Shown piece by piece: positions 45,559 to 55,202 of a DNA stretch of 64,000 nucleotides (position 1 is its first letter; each line of letters begins with the position of its first letter). A model generated the notes under the pieces. The model worked only from the letters and a program-made list of their open reading frames with translations. It was not told the DNA's origin and searched no databases. The position numbers and the translations under genes are program-made. Origin of the DNA: Saccharofermentans sp. (GTDB lineage: Bacteria; Bacillota; Clostridia; Saccharofermentanales; Saccharofermentanaceae); assembly GCA_024403795.1 (NCBI GenBank), contig JAKSRD010000005.1, positions 31,281 through 95,280 on the forward strand. Direction: 5' to 3'.

Positions 45559-46560
45559 TTAATCCTCTGAAGAGAATGATATGTTTTCCACTTCAATGGT
45601 GGAACCGAACTTGTTGGAATACTTGTATTCTGTTCCGGTGCAGGCCGGAAGATTGACTGCAAGGCCTATCCTCGCATGGTATTTAAGGTTCGTATCATCA
45701 AGATTGAAGAAAGGATAGATGGCTGAACCGTAAGTATCGCTTGCGGTATCGTCCCAGAGACTGTCCAGATTATAGAATTCTCCGTCTATGAGCACCATGT
45801 TCCAGGAATGTCTTCCGTCGTCTTCGGAACCGTTCATAACCTGACCGCCCATACCTTCAGTCATGCCCGTAACGTAATAACAGGTCACTCCGACCTTCTG
45901 CAAAAGATACTGAACACTCTTGGCATATCCGGCGCAGACCGACTTGTGCAATACTATTGCGGAATATGCACTCTGGTTATACGGTATCGACTCATCGTAA
46001 TCGGTGTTCTCACAGATATAGTCATGAATATAGAGTTCACGATCCACGATCGTCGGATACATGAGTGCGGCACTGATTATCGGCTGGGCAGCAGTATTGA
46101 AAGTGCTCTTTGCCTCTGCAAGTTCCTCTTCAGTATCGGCAAAATCGTAGAAATCCACGGTCAACTCGCAGATGCTTCCGTCATCCGTGCTGTATGTGTA
46201 AGAAAAAGTATTATCGACCCAGAATAATTCCGGATGATCGTTCTTCACGGCATCCAGTACTCTGGAGAGTGTGGACTCGTTGATCTTAACCGTTATGTCG
46301 AAGGTGGAATTACCATCAAAGATTTGCTCGTAGATCTGCGAATAAGCATCTTTCTCTACTTCATTAAGCATTGCAAAGTAAGGATTTACATTACCATCAA
46401 AGATCTGCCTCTGATATGCGGTTGTCTGAGAAGTAACCTGACTGACCGGTATCAGCTCGGAAGTATCAGGCAAAAACTCCATACCGTCACATCCCGTAAA
46501 AGCAACAGTAACGGCAGCAGCCAATAACAGCGGCAATGCTCTCTCTGACAGTTTTCTCAT
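45559..46560 (-). CDS. Transglutaminase-like lipoprotein
   Basis: The 333-residue product has a lipoprotein signal with lipobox F-T-G-C at residue 24. A helical spacer domain leads to a transglutaminase/cysteine-protease core. The triad is visible: Cys in KSVCAGYAKSVQYLLQKVG near residue 205, His in GRHSWNMVLIDGEFYNLDSLWDD near 250 and Asp in the same segment. Secreted proteins of this kind are usually proteases or crosslinkers at the cell wall. It is close to, but not clearly part of, the HlyD operon upstream. Confidence 0.85.
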   Translation of the reverse strand: MRKLSERALPLLLAAAVTVAFTGCDGMEFLPDTSELIPVSQVTSQTTAYQRQIFDGNVNPYFAMLNEVEKDAYSQIYEQIFDGNSTFDITVKINESTLSRVLDAVKNDHPELFWVDNTFSYTYSTDDGSICELTVDFYDFADTEEELAEAKSTFNTAAQPIISAALMYPTIVDRELYIHDYICENTDYDESIPYNQSAYSAIVLHKSVCAGYAKSVQYLLQKVGVTCYYVTGMTEGMGGQVMNGSEDDGRHSWNMVLIDGEFYNLDSLWDDTASDTYGSAIYPFFNLDDTNLKYHARIGLAVNLPACTGTEYKYSNKFGSTIEVENISFSSED

Positions 46561-46635
46561 AACAACCCTTTCAAACTCATCGCTTAAAGAAGATTATATG
46601 GAAGATCGATCGAATAATCTATCCCGAAAATTCTG

Positions 46636-47919
46636 TCAGGCCTCAAGCAGAAGCTGAGCTTCCTCGCCTGCTTCATCAACATCCGAAGCTTCAAGTTCTT
46701 CAGGAACAACTGTCTTGCGTGCACGAAGCTTAAGGGCGATCATGGCAACACCTGTAAGGAGCAAGATGATTCCCACGCCGATTATCGTGTAATCGTAGAA
46801 TAAGCGGTCTTCGGTCATCTGTGCTGCAGTCTCCCAATAAGGGAATTCATAGCCGGCACGGGTTTTCGCTGTCTCTCCGACAGGGAAGAACGTATCATAA
46901 ACTCTTACTATTCCAAAGCGACCGGTATTGTCAGCGACATAAACCTGCGGATTTGTAATGGAGTATGAAGGCAATGCGCTCTTGAAGTCTGTTACCGCAA
47001 CGCCTTTTACGAGTTCCGGCAAAAGAGCTTCATAGCACTGGATCGCGTAGTCTGACGTTGCTTCAGCCGAAGCAACGGGTAAAGCGTCGGCGCCTGCATC
47101 CTTACTATCAGAAGAAGCATTGCTGCCGAATATGGTTCCCAAAGCACCGAAATAGATGAATGCTCTGTTATCCTGCTCACCGGCAAGCTCAGCCGTCTTT
47201 GTGCTCTTCTCCTCTACAACACCGATAATGGTGAACGATTGACCGTTGATGTTGATCCGATTGCCGACAACGTCGTATGAATGGTAGAACTTCCACGCAA
47301 GAACGTCGTTGATCACTATCTGATATGTATCGACAGGAGTCTCGGGAAGAAATCCGCCGGCCATATATCTGAACGGGTGGAAAGCCTTGTAATTGCCGCC
47401 TACGGCAACGATCTGAGCATCTGCCTTACCTGCGATCACTTCTTCTTTGCCGTCACGAATCTCGACTGCTTCCAGAGTGCCCTTAACGGTTGAGGAATAA
47501 CAATCTTCCCAGCCTCTGAGCTTACCGTCAGAAACGGACATATTCTTTACGGAAGCGCTTGTTCCGGCTGAAGACGCACCCTGAAGAGATGCTCTGATAA
47601 GAGCTATATCCGCAAGGCGGATCGATTTACCGCCTTCCACGCAAGTCATCGGAGATGTATCACCGGAAGTTCTGACACCGCCGGCATATACGCTCATATG
47701 TCTGAAGAACGTCTCCGAACTACTCTGCCAATTCTCGGCTATATATTGATCCGGTCTGGAAGATGTAAGGAACAAAGCTCTTGATATTCCGAAAACGATC
47801 AGGAACAGTGCTGCCACGGTGATCCAAAACGGAACTGCAAGTATTGTCTTCAAAAGAGTACGCTTAATGTTACCCTTCTCGACGTTAAAGAGTTTTTTTG
47901 TCTTATCTAATATCTGCAT
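46636..47919 (-). CDS. MacB-periplasmic-core-like membrane protein lacking ATPase
   Basis: The 427-residue product has an N-terminal membrane helix (about residues 27-52) and a large extracellular region (about 55-375) ending near a second helix (about 378-400). The NGQSFTIIGVVEEKS segment near residue 215 resembles the MacB_PCD fold of MacB-type permeases. The usual FtsX-like bundle of four helices is not present, and no ATPase accompanies it. It follows the HlyD-like gene by 15 bp. It may work as an extracytoplasmic subunit of the same machine. Confidence 0.6.
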   Translation of the reverse strand: MQILDKTKKLFNVEKGNIKRTLLKTILAVPFWITVAALFLIVFGISRALFLTSSRPDQYIAENWQSSSETFFRHMSVYAGGVRTSGDTSPMTCVEGGKSIRLADIALIRASLQGASSAGTSASVKNMSVSDGKLRGWEDCYSSTVKGTLEAVEIRDGKEEVIAGKADAQIVAVGGNYKAFHPFRYMAGGFLPETPVDTYQIVINDVLAWKFYHSYDVVGNRININGQSFTIIGVVEEKSTKTAELAGEQDNRAFIYFGALGTIFGSNASSDSKDAGADALPVASAEATSDYAIQCYEALLPELVKGVAVTDFKSALPSYSITNPQVYVADNTGRFGIVRVYDTFFPVGETAKTRAGYEFPYWETAAQMTEDRLFYDYTIIGVGIILLLTGVAMIALKLRARKTVVPEELEASDVDEAGEEAQLLLEA

Positions 47920-47934
47920 TGTATCTTCCTTAGA

Positions 47935-49668
47935 TTACTTAGCTGCGTAGTCCTCAAGTCTTACACGCTGTCCGTCTTCGAGCGGCTTCTCGGATCTGAT
48001 TACGATCATGAGATCGTTCTTATCGAGACCGTCACCGGTGATGGCAGTTGCAGCTCCGTCTGTAGCTTCGATATTTACATCAATTCTTCTGACATTGTAC
48101 TTGTCGCCCAAAGGTGAAGAGGATCCGACGATGGCATAAATGAATGTACCGCTGTTATCTTCGCTTACAGCACTGCTGGGAACAACGCACTTATAGTTCT
48201 CGTTGCCTCTGCCGGCATTTACCGTGATTTCTTCTTCCGGCCATGCATCATCACTGTCAATGGCACACTTAACGATCCTGCTGTTTCTCGGGTTGTCCGG
48301 ATTGGGCTTAATGGATACGATCGTGCATCCTTCTACATAACCGCTTGTAATCTCCAAGGGCATTCCGATGCTGATTCCCTTTGCAACTTCAGCATCAAAT
48401 TCAAACGTTACCGAGCACTTTCTTCCTGTCTCGGGAAGTATGCTGGTTATCGTATCTTTAGCCGCCAAAGTATCGCCTGAAGCAACGGTAATGTTATAAA
48501 TCAAGCCTGCTGCAGGTGCTGTGATTGAAGTGATCTTTGCCTGCTTCTCAAGCTCTGCAATCTCTTTCTTCAATCTCTCCATCTTTTTCTCACGGTCTTC
48601 CATGGCATCCTGTGCCTTATCGGCTGTGATGCCTGCCTGTGTAGCAGCATCATTCAGAGCCTTCTGAGCCTGATTGAGTGCTGTCTGAGCTGAATTGACC
48701 TGATTCTGAGCCTGCTGTTCTGAAGGAAGACCGGAGAGTGATTCGATCTCTGCCTTAGCTTCTTCGATCTTGCCCTGAGATTCTGCAAGCTCTGCAGAAG
48801 CCTCATCCACGCGTGCCTGAGCTGCATCAAGCTGAGCCTTGTATGTCTCCTTATCCTTCTCAAACTTATTGATCTTAAAGAGAAGCTTCTCCATCGCGTA
48901 TGTAGGTGAATTTCTGTCGATTCCGTCTTCATCAAGATCAGGAATGTATGCGGGATCGGGTTCTGTATATTCAGGATCGCCGGGCTGCGGCTTAGGTGTC
49001 GGAGTAGGCGTGCCGAGAGCAACATAGACATCTACCTGAGACTGCAAAGGTGCGATCTCCGCGTCGATCTTATCGATCTCCTTCTTGATGTCTTCAACGG
49101 ACTTTGCGGCTGCATCAACAGCAGCCTGAAGTGATACTGACTTTGCTGTCTCATCGGAGATGATCTGCTTATCTTCTGATTCTACGGATGACTTGTTCTG
49201 AACTTTACTTAATGTGTCTTTAGCTTCGGCAAGTGCTGTCTTAGCTGTGTTGATCGAATCGTAATAAGTTGACAGATCCGTATTATCGGCAGGAAGTCTG
49301 GATTCGTAATCAGCATCACGTTCGAGCTGCTTAAGTTCATCCTTCTTTGCTTCAAGATCTTCAGATTCCTCAACAGACTTAAGAGTGAGGATTACATCGC
49401 CTTTCTTAACAACGTCGTAGTTTGTTACCATGACCTGATCTACGACTCTTCCGTCTATTCCTTTTACTTCCGTCTTATTATCAACGGAGATCGTGCCTCT
49501 TGCACTGTTCGAATAAGAAAGATTGCCTCGTGTGGCATATGTTCCCATAACCTTAGGTATCGTAAGGTTCATAATCGTATTCGAAAAGAATGTCAGCACA
49601 GCAAGGACCACTACAAAGGCGATCATTGCTCTTACAACTTTTTTTCTTCTGGCACTTCCCTTAGCCAT
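47935..49668 (-). CDS. HlyD/MacA-like membrane-fusion adaptor protein
   Basis: I choose the ATG at 49668, 9 bp after GGAGG, over the ATG two codons earlier that lies only 3 bp from it. The product has one N-terminal helix and an RND/HlyD adaptor architecture: a barrel-sandwich (lipoyl) half near residues 60-90, a very long coiled-coil hairpin (about 95-355) and a returning lipoyl half near 380. It ends in beta-barrel domains. The Pro/Thr-rich loop TPTPKPQPGDPEYTEPDP breaks the hairpin. It lies 45 bp after the MalG-like gene. Confidence 0.85.
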   Translation of the reverse strand: MAKGSARRKKVVRAMIAFVVVLAVLTFFSNTIMNLTIPKVMGTYATRGNLSYSNSARGTISVDNKTEVKGIDGRVVDQVMVTNYDVVKKGDVILTLKSVEESEDLEAKKDELKQLERDADYESRLPADNTDLSTYYDSINTAKTALAEAKDTLSKVQNKSSVESEDKQIISDETAKSVSLQAAVDAAAKSVEDIKKEIDKIDAEIAPLQSQVDVYVALGTPTPTPKPQPGDPEYTEPDPAYIPDLDEDGIDRNSPTYAMEKLLFKINKFEKDKETYKAQLDAAQARVDEASAELAESQGKIEEAKAEIESLSGLPSEQQAQNQVNSAQTALNQAQKALNDAATQAGITADKAQDAMEDREKKMERLKKEIAELEKQAKITSITAPAAGLIYNITVASGDTLAAKDTITSILPETGRKCSVTFEFDAEVAKGISIGMPLEITSGYVEGCTIVSIKPNPDNPRNSRIVKCAIDSDDAWPEEEITVNAGRGNENYKCVVPSSAVSEDNSGTFIYAIVGSSSPLGDKYNVRRIDVNIEATDGAATAITGDGLDKNDLMIVIRSEKPLEDGQRVRLEDYAAK

Positions 49669-49713
49669 CTTCATTGTCCTCCATATTCAGCGTATGCGCT
49701 TTCAACATAATAA

Positions 49714-50769
49714 TTACTTAATTCCGGATCTGGATATACCTTCGACAAGATAATCTTCACCCCAGAAGAATATCAGCAGCGGCGGGATCATGTAGACGCT
49801 GGAAGCCGCAAATGCTATTCCCAATTCAGGTTCGTTTATCTGCGAAAGGAATACTGATAACGGTTGTTTCTCAACATCGGTCAAAAGCACCAAAGGCTGT
49901 TCAACCATGTTCCAATAATCAATAAACAAAAGTATCGTCAATGCGAATATCGCGTTCTTACACATGGGTAAAGCGATGTTCGTAAAGATCTGCCATTCAG
50001 TTGCACCGTCAAGCTTGGCGGCCTCGATATATCCGGCAGGTATCTGTCTCATATACTTGGTAAGCAAAAAGATTGCAAATGTTGAGAAAATACCGGGAAG
50101 GATAATAGCCCATACAGTATCAAGGATACCCAAAGTGTCCGCGATCATGTAGTTAGGAACAAGTGTTACCTGGAACGGCATGAGCATAAGGATGATATAT
50201 GAGAAAAACAGGATCTCTCTTCTCTTCCTTCTGTATCTTGCAAATGAATAAGAAGCGAGACAAGAGACTACCATCTGACCTCCGACGATCGGAAGTGTCA
50301 TGAGGATTGAATTCCAATATTTAAACAGGTACTCAGGATTCATGAACAACAAGGTCTTATACTGGCTGAACGTAACCTGCTCAGGAATGAGCTTGAGCAC
50401 CGGTGTTCTCGACATATAGCTGGCACCCTGCGTAGCGTGACCGGACATGCTCTGGAAAACGACCTGATAATTGGCAACGATCTCTTCTGAAGACATGAAT
50501 GAATTCAGGAATGTAAAGAAGATCGGGATCAATGCAAATGCGGAGATCAGCACGGCGACCAGAATACCCGCTCCGGTCAGGACATTCTTCCTGATCGTGC
50601 GATGCTTCATGTTGCGGGCTATTCTTTTTCGCTCACTTGCAAAAAAGCTCTCTCTCGCTTCTTCCGTCATGGAAGTTATAAACGTTACAGGCTCTTTCAT
50701 CTGCGTGCAGACATGTCTGCGCGCCATTGTCGCCTGTTTTCTTCTCTCTATGCGCTTTGTGTCTTCCAT
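49714..50769 (-). CDS. CUT1 ABC sugar permease, MalG type
   Basis: The 351-residue product has a basic cytoplasmic N-terminal region of about 65 residues, longer than usual. Six membrane helices follow. The EAA loop lies in GYIEAAKLDGATEWQIFTNIALPMCKNAIFALT near residue 245, which contacts the ATPase. It lies 2 bp after the MalF-type gene. No solute-binding protein or ATPase gene accompanies the pair; the MsmX-like ATPase at 12.5-13.6 kb could serve it. Confidence 0.88.
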   Translation of the reverse strand: MEDTKRIERRKQATMARRHVCTQMKEPVTFITSMTEEARESFFASERKRIARNMKHRTIRKNVLTGAGILVAVLISAFALIPIFFTFLNSFMSSEEIVANYQVVFQSMSGHATQGASYMSRTPVLKLIPEQVTFSQYKTLLFMNPEYLFKYWNSILMTLPIVGGQMVVSCLASYSFARYRRKRREILFFSYIILMLMPFQVTLVPNYMIADTLGILDTVWAIILPGIFSTFAIFLLTKYMRQIPAGYIEAAKLDGATEWQIFTNIALPMCKNAIFALTILLFIDYWNMVEQPLVLLTDVEKQPLSVFLSQINEPELGIAFAASSVYMIPPLLIFFWGEDYLVEGISRSGIK

Positions 50770-50771
50770 CG

Positions 50772-51950
50772 TCAGTCCTCCACATCCTTATCGAACTTGG
50801 ATTCTGCGAAGAACAGACCTCCGACGATCACTACCATTACGATACACATTATGATCGCACCGGCAGAAAGTTTGCTGTAATCCAGATGCGTAAATGAGTT
50901 GTTCATGAAGTGCTGAAGCATATAGAGGTTGTCGAACGGATAATCACCGGTCAACAGATATACTTCTCTGAATATCTTAAATGAATTGATAAGTGACATG
51001 ATACCGACAAAGAAAAGCGTCGGTGAAAGATAGTGGAGCTTGATCGAGAAGAATCTTCTCAAAGGACCCGCACCGTCCATCTGGGCAGATTCCAGGATGT
51101 CGTGAGGAACACTGTTGAGTGCTGCCAGGAACAACACCATGTTGTAACCGAGATTCTTCCAAATAAACAGCAACATGATAACTACCTGAGCATACGATGA
51201 CTTCAGCCAATCTATCTTATCGGGGGAATCGAATAGCTTCTCCGCAATTCCGTTTACAACGCCATTATAGCTGAAGAATACCTGCCAGATGAGTACGACT
51301 GAAGCAACAGGTACCATCATGGGGTTCAGAAGGAAGCTTCTGAACAAGCTCTTTCCGGGGAGTCCGGAATTAAGAAGCAATGCGACGAGCAAAGCTAATA
51401 CAACTGCCAACGGAACAGAGATAAGAGCAAATGTAAGTGTGTTCTTTGAAGCTGCAATGAATGCATCATTGGTCAACACTCTTCCGTAGTTTCTGAATCC
51501 GACAAAATCAGCATTCGTAGGAGACTTCTGGAAAGAAGTCTTAAGAAGCATCAAAAGCGGCATGAAAAAGAATATCAACACACCGACAAAACTCGGTGTC
51601 AAATATCCGGTAAATACACCCCAATCACGAAGCTTTCTCCTGAAGTGTCTCTTCTTGCGAAGTTCAAGAGTATTTCTTCTCTCAGGAGTATCTTCAAATT
51701 CGGGAATATCCTTAGGTGCGAGCCTCGTTCCTGCCAGCGGAGTAACATTCTTTGCCTTCGGTCTGTTGACCAAAGCATTCCATTTCTCCTCATCTGACAC
51801 GGCAACAACCGGTTCCGAGTTAATCGGAGCCTTCGCAACCGGCTTCTTTACTGCCGGTCTCTCATCCTGTGTAATGGCCTGAGAACCCGGTCTTACGCCG
51901 GATACCTCACCCTTGTCGATAAAGTTGTCTACGTTTTTCCTATTGTCCAT
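50772..51950 (-). CDS. CUT1 ABC sugar permease, MalF type
   Basis: I place the start at 51950 (MDNRKNVDNFIDKGEV); the frame stays open upstream but that part covers the promoter. There is no strong ribosome binding site. The 392-residue product has a 110-residue charged cytoplasmic N-terminal region, then six helices, beginning GYLTPSFVGVLIFFFMPLLMLL. The EAA loop is in DILESAQMDGAGPLRRFFSIKLHYLSP near residue 305. It is the first gene of the permease-HlyD-MacB operon. Confidence 0.85.
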   Translation of the reverse strand: MDNRKNVDNFIDKGEVSGVRPGSQAITQDERPAVKKPVAKAPINSEPVVAVSDEEKWNALVNRPKAKNVTPLAGTRLAPKDIPEFEDTPERRNTLELRKKRHFRRKLRDWGVFTGYLTPSFVGVLIFFFMPLLMLLKTSFQKSPTNADFVGFRNYGRVLTNDAFIAASKNTLTFALISVPLAVVLALLVALLLNSGLPGKSLFRSFLLNPMMVPVASVVLIWQVFFSYNGVVNGIAEKLFDSPDKIDWLKSSYAQVVIMLLFIWKNLGYNMVLFLAALNSVPHDILESAQMDGAGPLRRFFSIKLHYLSPTLFFVGIMSLINSFKIFREVYLLTGDYPFDNLYMLQHFMNNSFTHLDYSKLSAGAIIMCIVMVVIVGGLFFAESKFDKDVED

Positions 51951-51984
51951 ATTAACCAGTAGTGTCCCCACACTCAACGAGGAG

Positions 51985-51990
51985 ATTATA
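51985..51990 (-). promoter_or_regulatory. -10 box of the MalF-type permease operon
   Basis: TATAAT on the minus strand about 35 bp before the proposed start. The -35 region (near 52008-52013) is weak, as expected for a regulated promoter. Confidence 0.45.
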
Positions 51991-52016
51991 CACTCGCAAA
52001 AACACTTCGCCAGTCG

Positions 52017-52035
52017 ACAGTTTGGTGTAAACTGT
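52017..52035 (-). promoter_or_regulatory. Dyad operator candidate upstream of the permease operon
   Basis: ACAGTTT and AAACTGT form a perfect 7-bp dyad with a 5-bp spacer, just upstream of the -35 region. The spacing and position suit a regulator site; the protein is unknown. Confidence 0.4.
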
Positions 52036-52166
52036 GGCAAAAAGCCACCGAATATCAAAAATTCAAGACTAATGCCATCTATCTCACAAATAATAGCACA
52101 CAGCGACCGGCATTGTGGTTTTTTCGCTGCTTCAGGGACATAGCTTCGAAAGGAACACCGAAATCG

Positions 52167-53573
52167 TTACTTTTTCTTGTAGATTACAATCTCATCCTTC
52201 TGATTCTCGAAAACGAACTCATAGGCCTCGTTGCTGCTTAAGTAATCCTCCATCGGAGCACCGGCAGTTACGGCAAACCAATCGAATCCGTAGTTCTCAA
52301 TAAATTCATCGTAATCAATGTTACCTGACCACGAAGCATAAGCTTCATCAATAAAGGCCTTATCTCCGGCGATCAACTTGTTATAGAGCTCCGGTCTGGC
52401 ATCGTAGTATATTTTGTAACCATCGACCAGGAAATACGAACCTGAATTAAAATCAGTATAGAGCGTGACCTCATCCGGTCCCGGCACGCTTGCCAGCATC
52501 ATGGCAGTGTCATTGTTGTTCTCAAGATTATGGTTAAGGATCTGGAACACTCCGAGACATCCGGCAACTACATAAGTCCAACGCATCATCTTATGTGAGC
52601 GTTCCGTGAACTTCAGATTGGCAAGAAGCATACCCATCGGAATGACAAGTGTCCAGCAGCAACGCATGTATATACAGGACATCAAAAAGCATCCGGCAGT
52701 CATAAAGAACTGAGCCGAAGTAAGCTTGCGCTTAACAATGGTATATATAAATAAAGCAACTACCATTACCTGCATCAGCGTATATATGGACGGGAAATCC
52801 GGAGGCAGTACTTCGATCTGCTTAAAGACTTGAAGTGAACCTCTTGCGTACGTCAGGAACATTGGACCCCTTATTCCGAGCGGACTTATCACCGAGAATA
52901 CAATTCCCGTAGCTATGGCTGCAAGTGCATAAAGATCTATCCTGAATCTCTTAGCCTTGAATACAGGCACATAACAAAGAATCCACAGTATCGGATACAA
53001 CAGATTCGATGCCTGCCAGTTGGCTTGGAATACAAATATCGCGGCAATGCATCCGAGGAATGCAAAAGTCTCTTTGGCCGTATGTTTCTCGCGCGAGAAA
53101 AATCTCTTCAGAAGCGTCAGCTCCAGCAATGAGACTGCAATCGTGATCGCGTACGGTCTGGTTGACGCAAATTGCCCCAATAAGATCCAACAATATATGG
53201 CGGCATTTAACCCCACCTGCTTACTGCCGATCATCTCACTGCAGAAAACAAACAGGCATGCAAGCATTATCAGATTGAAGATGATCCCCAAGATAACTAT
53301 GCCGATATATCCGCCTGCCGCATACGCGAGATAATTTGCAACATCACAAAGCCATTGCTGGATTACTGTCGGAACGTCCGGCTTTATCAGCCAGTAGGCA
53401 GTATCCGGCAATGCGCCGTGGCTCATTATGTATCTTCCGGTATCAATAAGAAAATAACAATCCTGATCCGGATTGTGAATGAGTCCCTGCGCGACCGCCA
53501 CAATACCAAGCGCTACGGCCAGTAACGCATAACTGATTTTATCCAGGATCGTCGATTTTACTCTTTTGGGCAT
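52167..53573 (-). CDS. Polytopic membrane protein, possible GT-C glycosyltransferase
   Basis: The 468-residue product has about ten hydrophobic segments. Near the N-terminus, HNPDQDCYFLIDTGRYIMSHGALPDTAYW follows the first helix, with acidic residues in the first external loop as seen in GT-C membrane glycosyltransferases. The soluble C-terminus (about 375-468) ends KDEIVIYKKK. I do not recognise a specific family and the assignment rests on topology. It is divergent from no gene and stands alone between the permease operon and pyk. Confidence 0.55.
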   Translation of the reverse strand: MPKRVKSTILDKISYALLAVALGIVAVAQGLIHNPDQDCYFLIDTGRYIMSHGALPDTAYWLIKPDVPTVIQQWLCDVANYLAYAAGGYIGIVILGIIFNLIMLACLFVFCSEMIGSKQVGLNAAIYCWILLGQFASTRPYAITIAVSLLELTLLKRFFSREKHTAKETFAFLGCIAAIFVFQANWQASNLLYPILWILCYVPVFKAKRFRIDLYALAAIATGIVFSVISPLGIRGPMFLTYARGSLQVFKQIEVLPPDFPSIYTLMQVMVVALFIYTIVKRKLTSAQFFMTAGCFLMSCIYMRCCWTLVIPMGMLLANLKFTERSHKMMRWTYVVAGCLGVFQILNHNLENNNDTAMMLASVPGPDEVTLYTDFNSGSYFLVDGYKIYYDARPELYNKLIAGDKAFIDEAYASWSGNIDYDEFIENYGFDWFAVTAGAPMEDYLSSNEAYEFVFENQKDEIVIYKKK

Positions 53574-53593
53574 ATAAGGAATTATACAACAAT

Positions 53594-53631
53594 AAAAAAG
53601 CCACCTGTAAACTCAAATTGTACAGGTGGCT
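53594..53631 (-). terminator. Intrinsic terminator after pyk
   Basis: On the minus strand AGCCACCTGTA pairs with TACAGGTGGCT and is followed by six T. It lies 20 bp after the pyk stop. Confidence 0.9.
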
Positions 53632-53650
53632 CAAGATATCGAAAACAGGA

Positions 53651-55066
53651 TCAGACGACGGTCTCAACCTTGATCGTATTGGTATTGCCACCCTTGCCGT
53701 TAATAAGTCCGCCTGTCATGACGACGTTATCTCCGGGCTGAAGCTTGAGAACTTCTTTTGCAACGCTGAAGCCATGGTAATACATGACATCTGTTGAATC
53801 GAACTCCTCGTTAAGGATCGGAATGACACCCCAGCTGAGGTTAAGTCTTCTCCAGATCCTCTCGGATGTTGTAAGACCGATAATGTCGATCGGGCATCTG
53901 AAACGGGATACCATTCTTGCGGTAACTCCGCTTCTTGAGTGAATGACCATTGCCTTGGCACTTACGTCGATAGCCATATGACATGTAGCGTGAGAGATGG
54001 CATCAAGATTATTACGGATATTGAATTCCTGTCTGTAGAATCTGTCGCTGTAATTAATGTGCTTCTCAGTATATTCAGCAACCTCAGACATCGTCTTAAC
54101 TGCCTCAACAGGATACTTACCGGCAGCGGACTCTCCTGAGAGCATGATTGCAGAAGAACCGTCATATACGGCATTTGCAACGTCAGAGATCTCGGCTCTT
54201 GTCGGTCTGGGATTGTTGATCATTGATTCAAGCATCTCCGTTGCCGTAATAACTCTCTTGCCGAGGAGTCTGCAACGCTTGATAAGCTGCTTCTGAACGC
54301 TCGGGACCTCTACGAAAGGAATCTCTACGCCGAGATCACCTCTGGCGATCATGATGCCGGCACAATTCTCTGAGATCTCATCGATGTTATCGACACCTGA
54401 ACGGTTCTCGATCTTCGCGATGACTTCAATGTTCTCACCGCCGTTATCATCCAGGAACTTGCGCATCTCGATCATATCCTCTTTGCTGGATACAAATGAA
54501 GCTGCGATGAAATCAATGTCATTCTTGATACCGAAGAGAAGATCCTTCTTATCCTGTTCACTCAGGAAATCGCCCTGCATGACCTTGTTAGGGAAGTTCA
54601 TTGACTTCTGGTCTGACAATACGCCCCCGACAACAACTTCGCAGATAACGTCGGTCTTCTTTATCTCCTTAACTTCAAGGATAACCAATCCGTTATTGAT
54701 GAGGACTCTGTCTCCGACCTTAAGCTGCTCGGGCAAGAGCTTATATGTAACGGCTACTCTAGTCTCGTCTCCTACTATATCTTCAGTAGTAAGCGTGAAT
54801 GTAGCTCCGTCAGCCAGTTCAACCTTGTGATTTTTGAAGGTCTTGATCCTGTATTCGGGACCTTTGGTATCCAGCATGATCGCAATAGGAAGGTTAAGCT
54901 TCGTTCTTACCGCCTTGATGAGATCGATCTTAGCCTGATGCTGTTCATGGGTGCCGTGTGAGAAATTAAGTCTTGCGACATTCATTCCTGCTTCGCACAT
55001 CTTGGTAAGGGTCTCTTCGTTATCGGAAGCAGGTCCTATAGTGCATATAATCTTAGTCTTACGCAT
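53651..55066 (-). CDS. pyk: Pyruvate kinase
   Basis: Pyruvate kinase makes ATP and pyruvate from PEP. The 471-residue product has the standard A/B/C domains: MRKTKIICTIGPASDNEE at the start, MLDTKGPEYR, the catalytic region IEVIAKIENRSGVDNIDEI near residue 215 and IMIARGDLGVEIP. ITATEMLESMINNPRPTRAEISDVANAV follows near 270. It lacks the C-terminal PEP-utiliser-like domain seen in Bacillus pyruvate kinase. An AAGGAG site precedes the ATG. Confidence 0.97.
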   Translation of the reverse strand: MRKTKIICTIGPASDNEETLTKMCEAGMNVARLNFSHGTHEQHQAKIDLIKAVRTKLNLPIAIMLDTKGPEYRIKTFKNHKVELADGATFTLTTEDIVGDETRVAVTYKLLPEQLKVGDRVLINNGLVILEVKEIKKTDVICEVVVGGVLSDQKSMNFPNKVMQGDFLSEQDKKDLLFGIKNDIDFIAASFVSSKEDMIEMRKFLDDNGGENIEVIAKIENRSGVDNIDEISENCAGIMIARGDLGVEIPFVEVPSVQKQLIKRCRLLGKRVITATEMLESMINNPRPTRAEISDVANAVYDGSSAIMLSGESAAGKYPVEAVKTMSEVAEYTEKHINYSDRFYRQEFNIRNNLDAISHATCHMAIDVSAKAMVIHSRSGVTARMVSRFRCPIDIIGLTTSERIWRRLNLSWGVIPILNEEFDSTDVMYYHGFSVAKEVLKLQPGDNVVMTGGLINGKGGNTNTIKVETVV

Positions 55067-55202
55067 ATCTATATCTCCTTGACTAATAAATTGTCATAAT
55101 CGATTTATTAAAATTTATGTCAGATTGTATCATTTGTCATCCCAAACTTTTACACAATATTGTAAAATATCTAATCATATTTTTTTACATTGGAGGCTTC
55201 AT

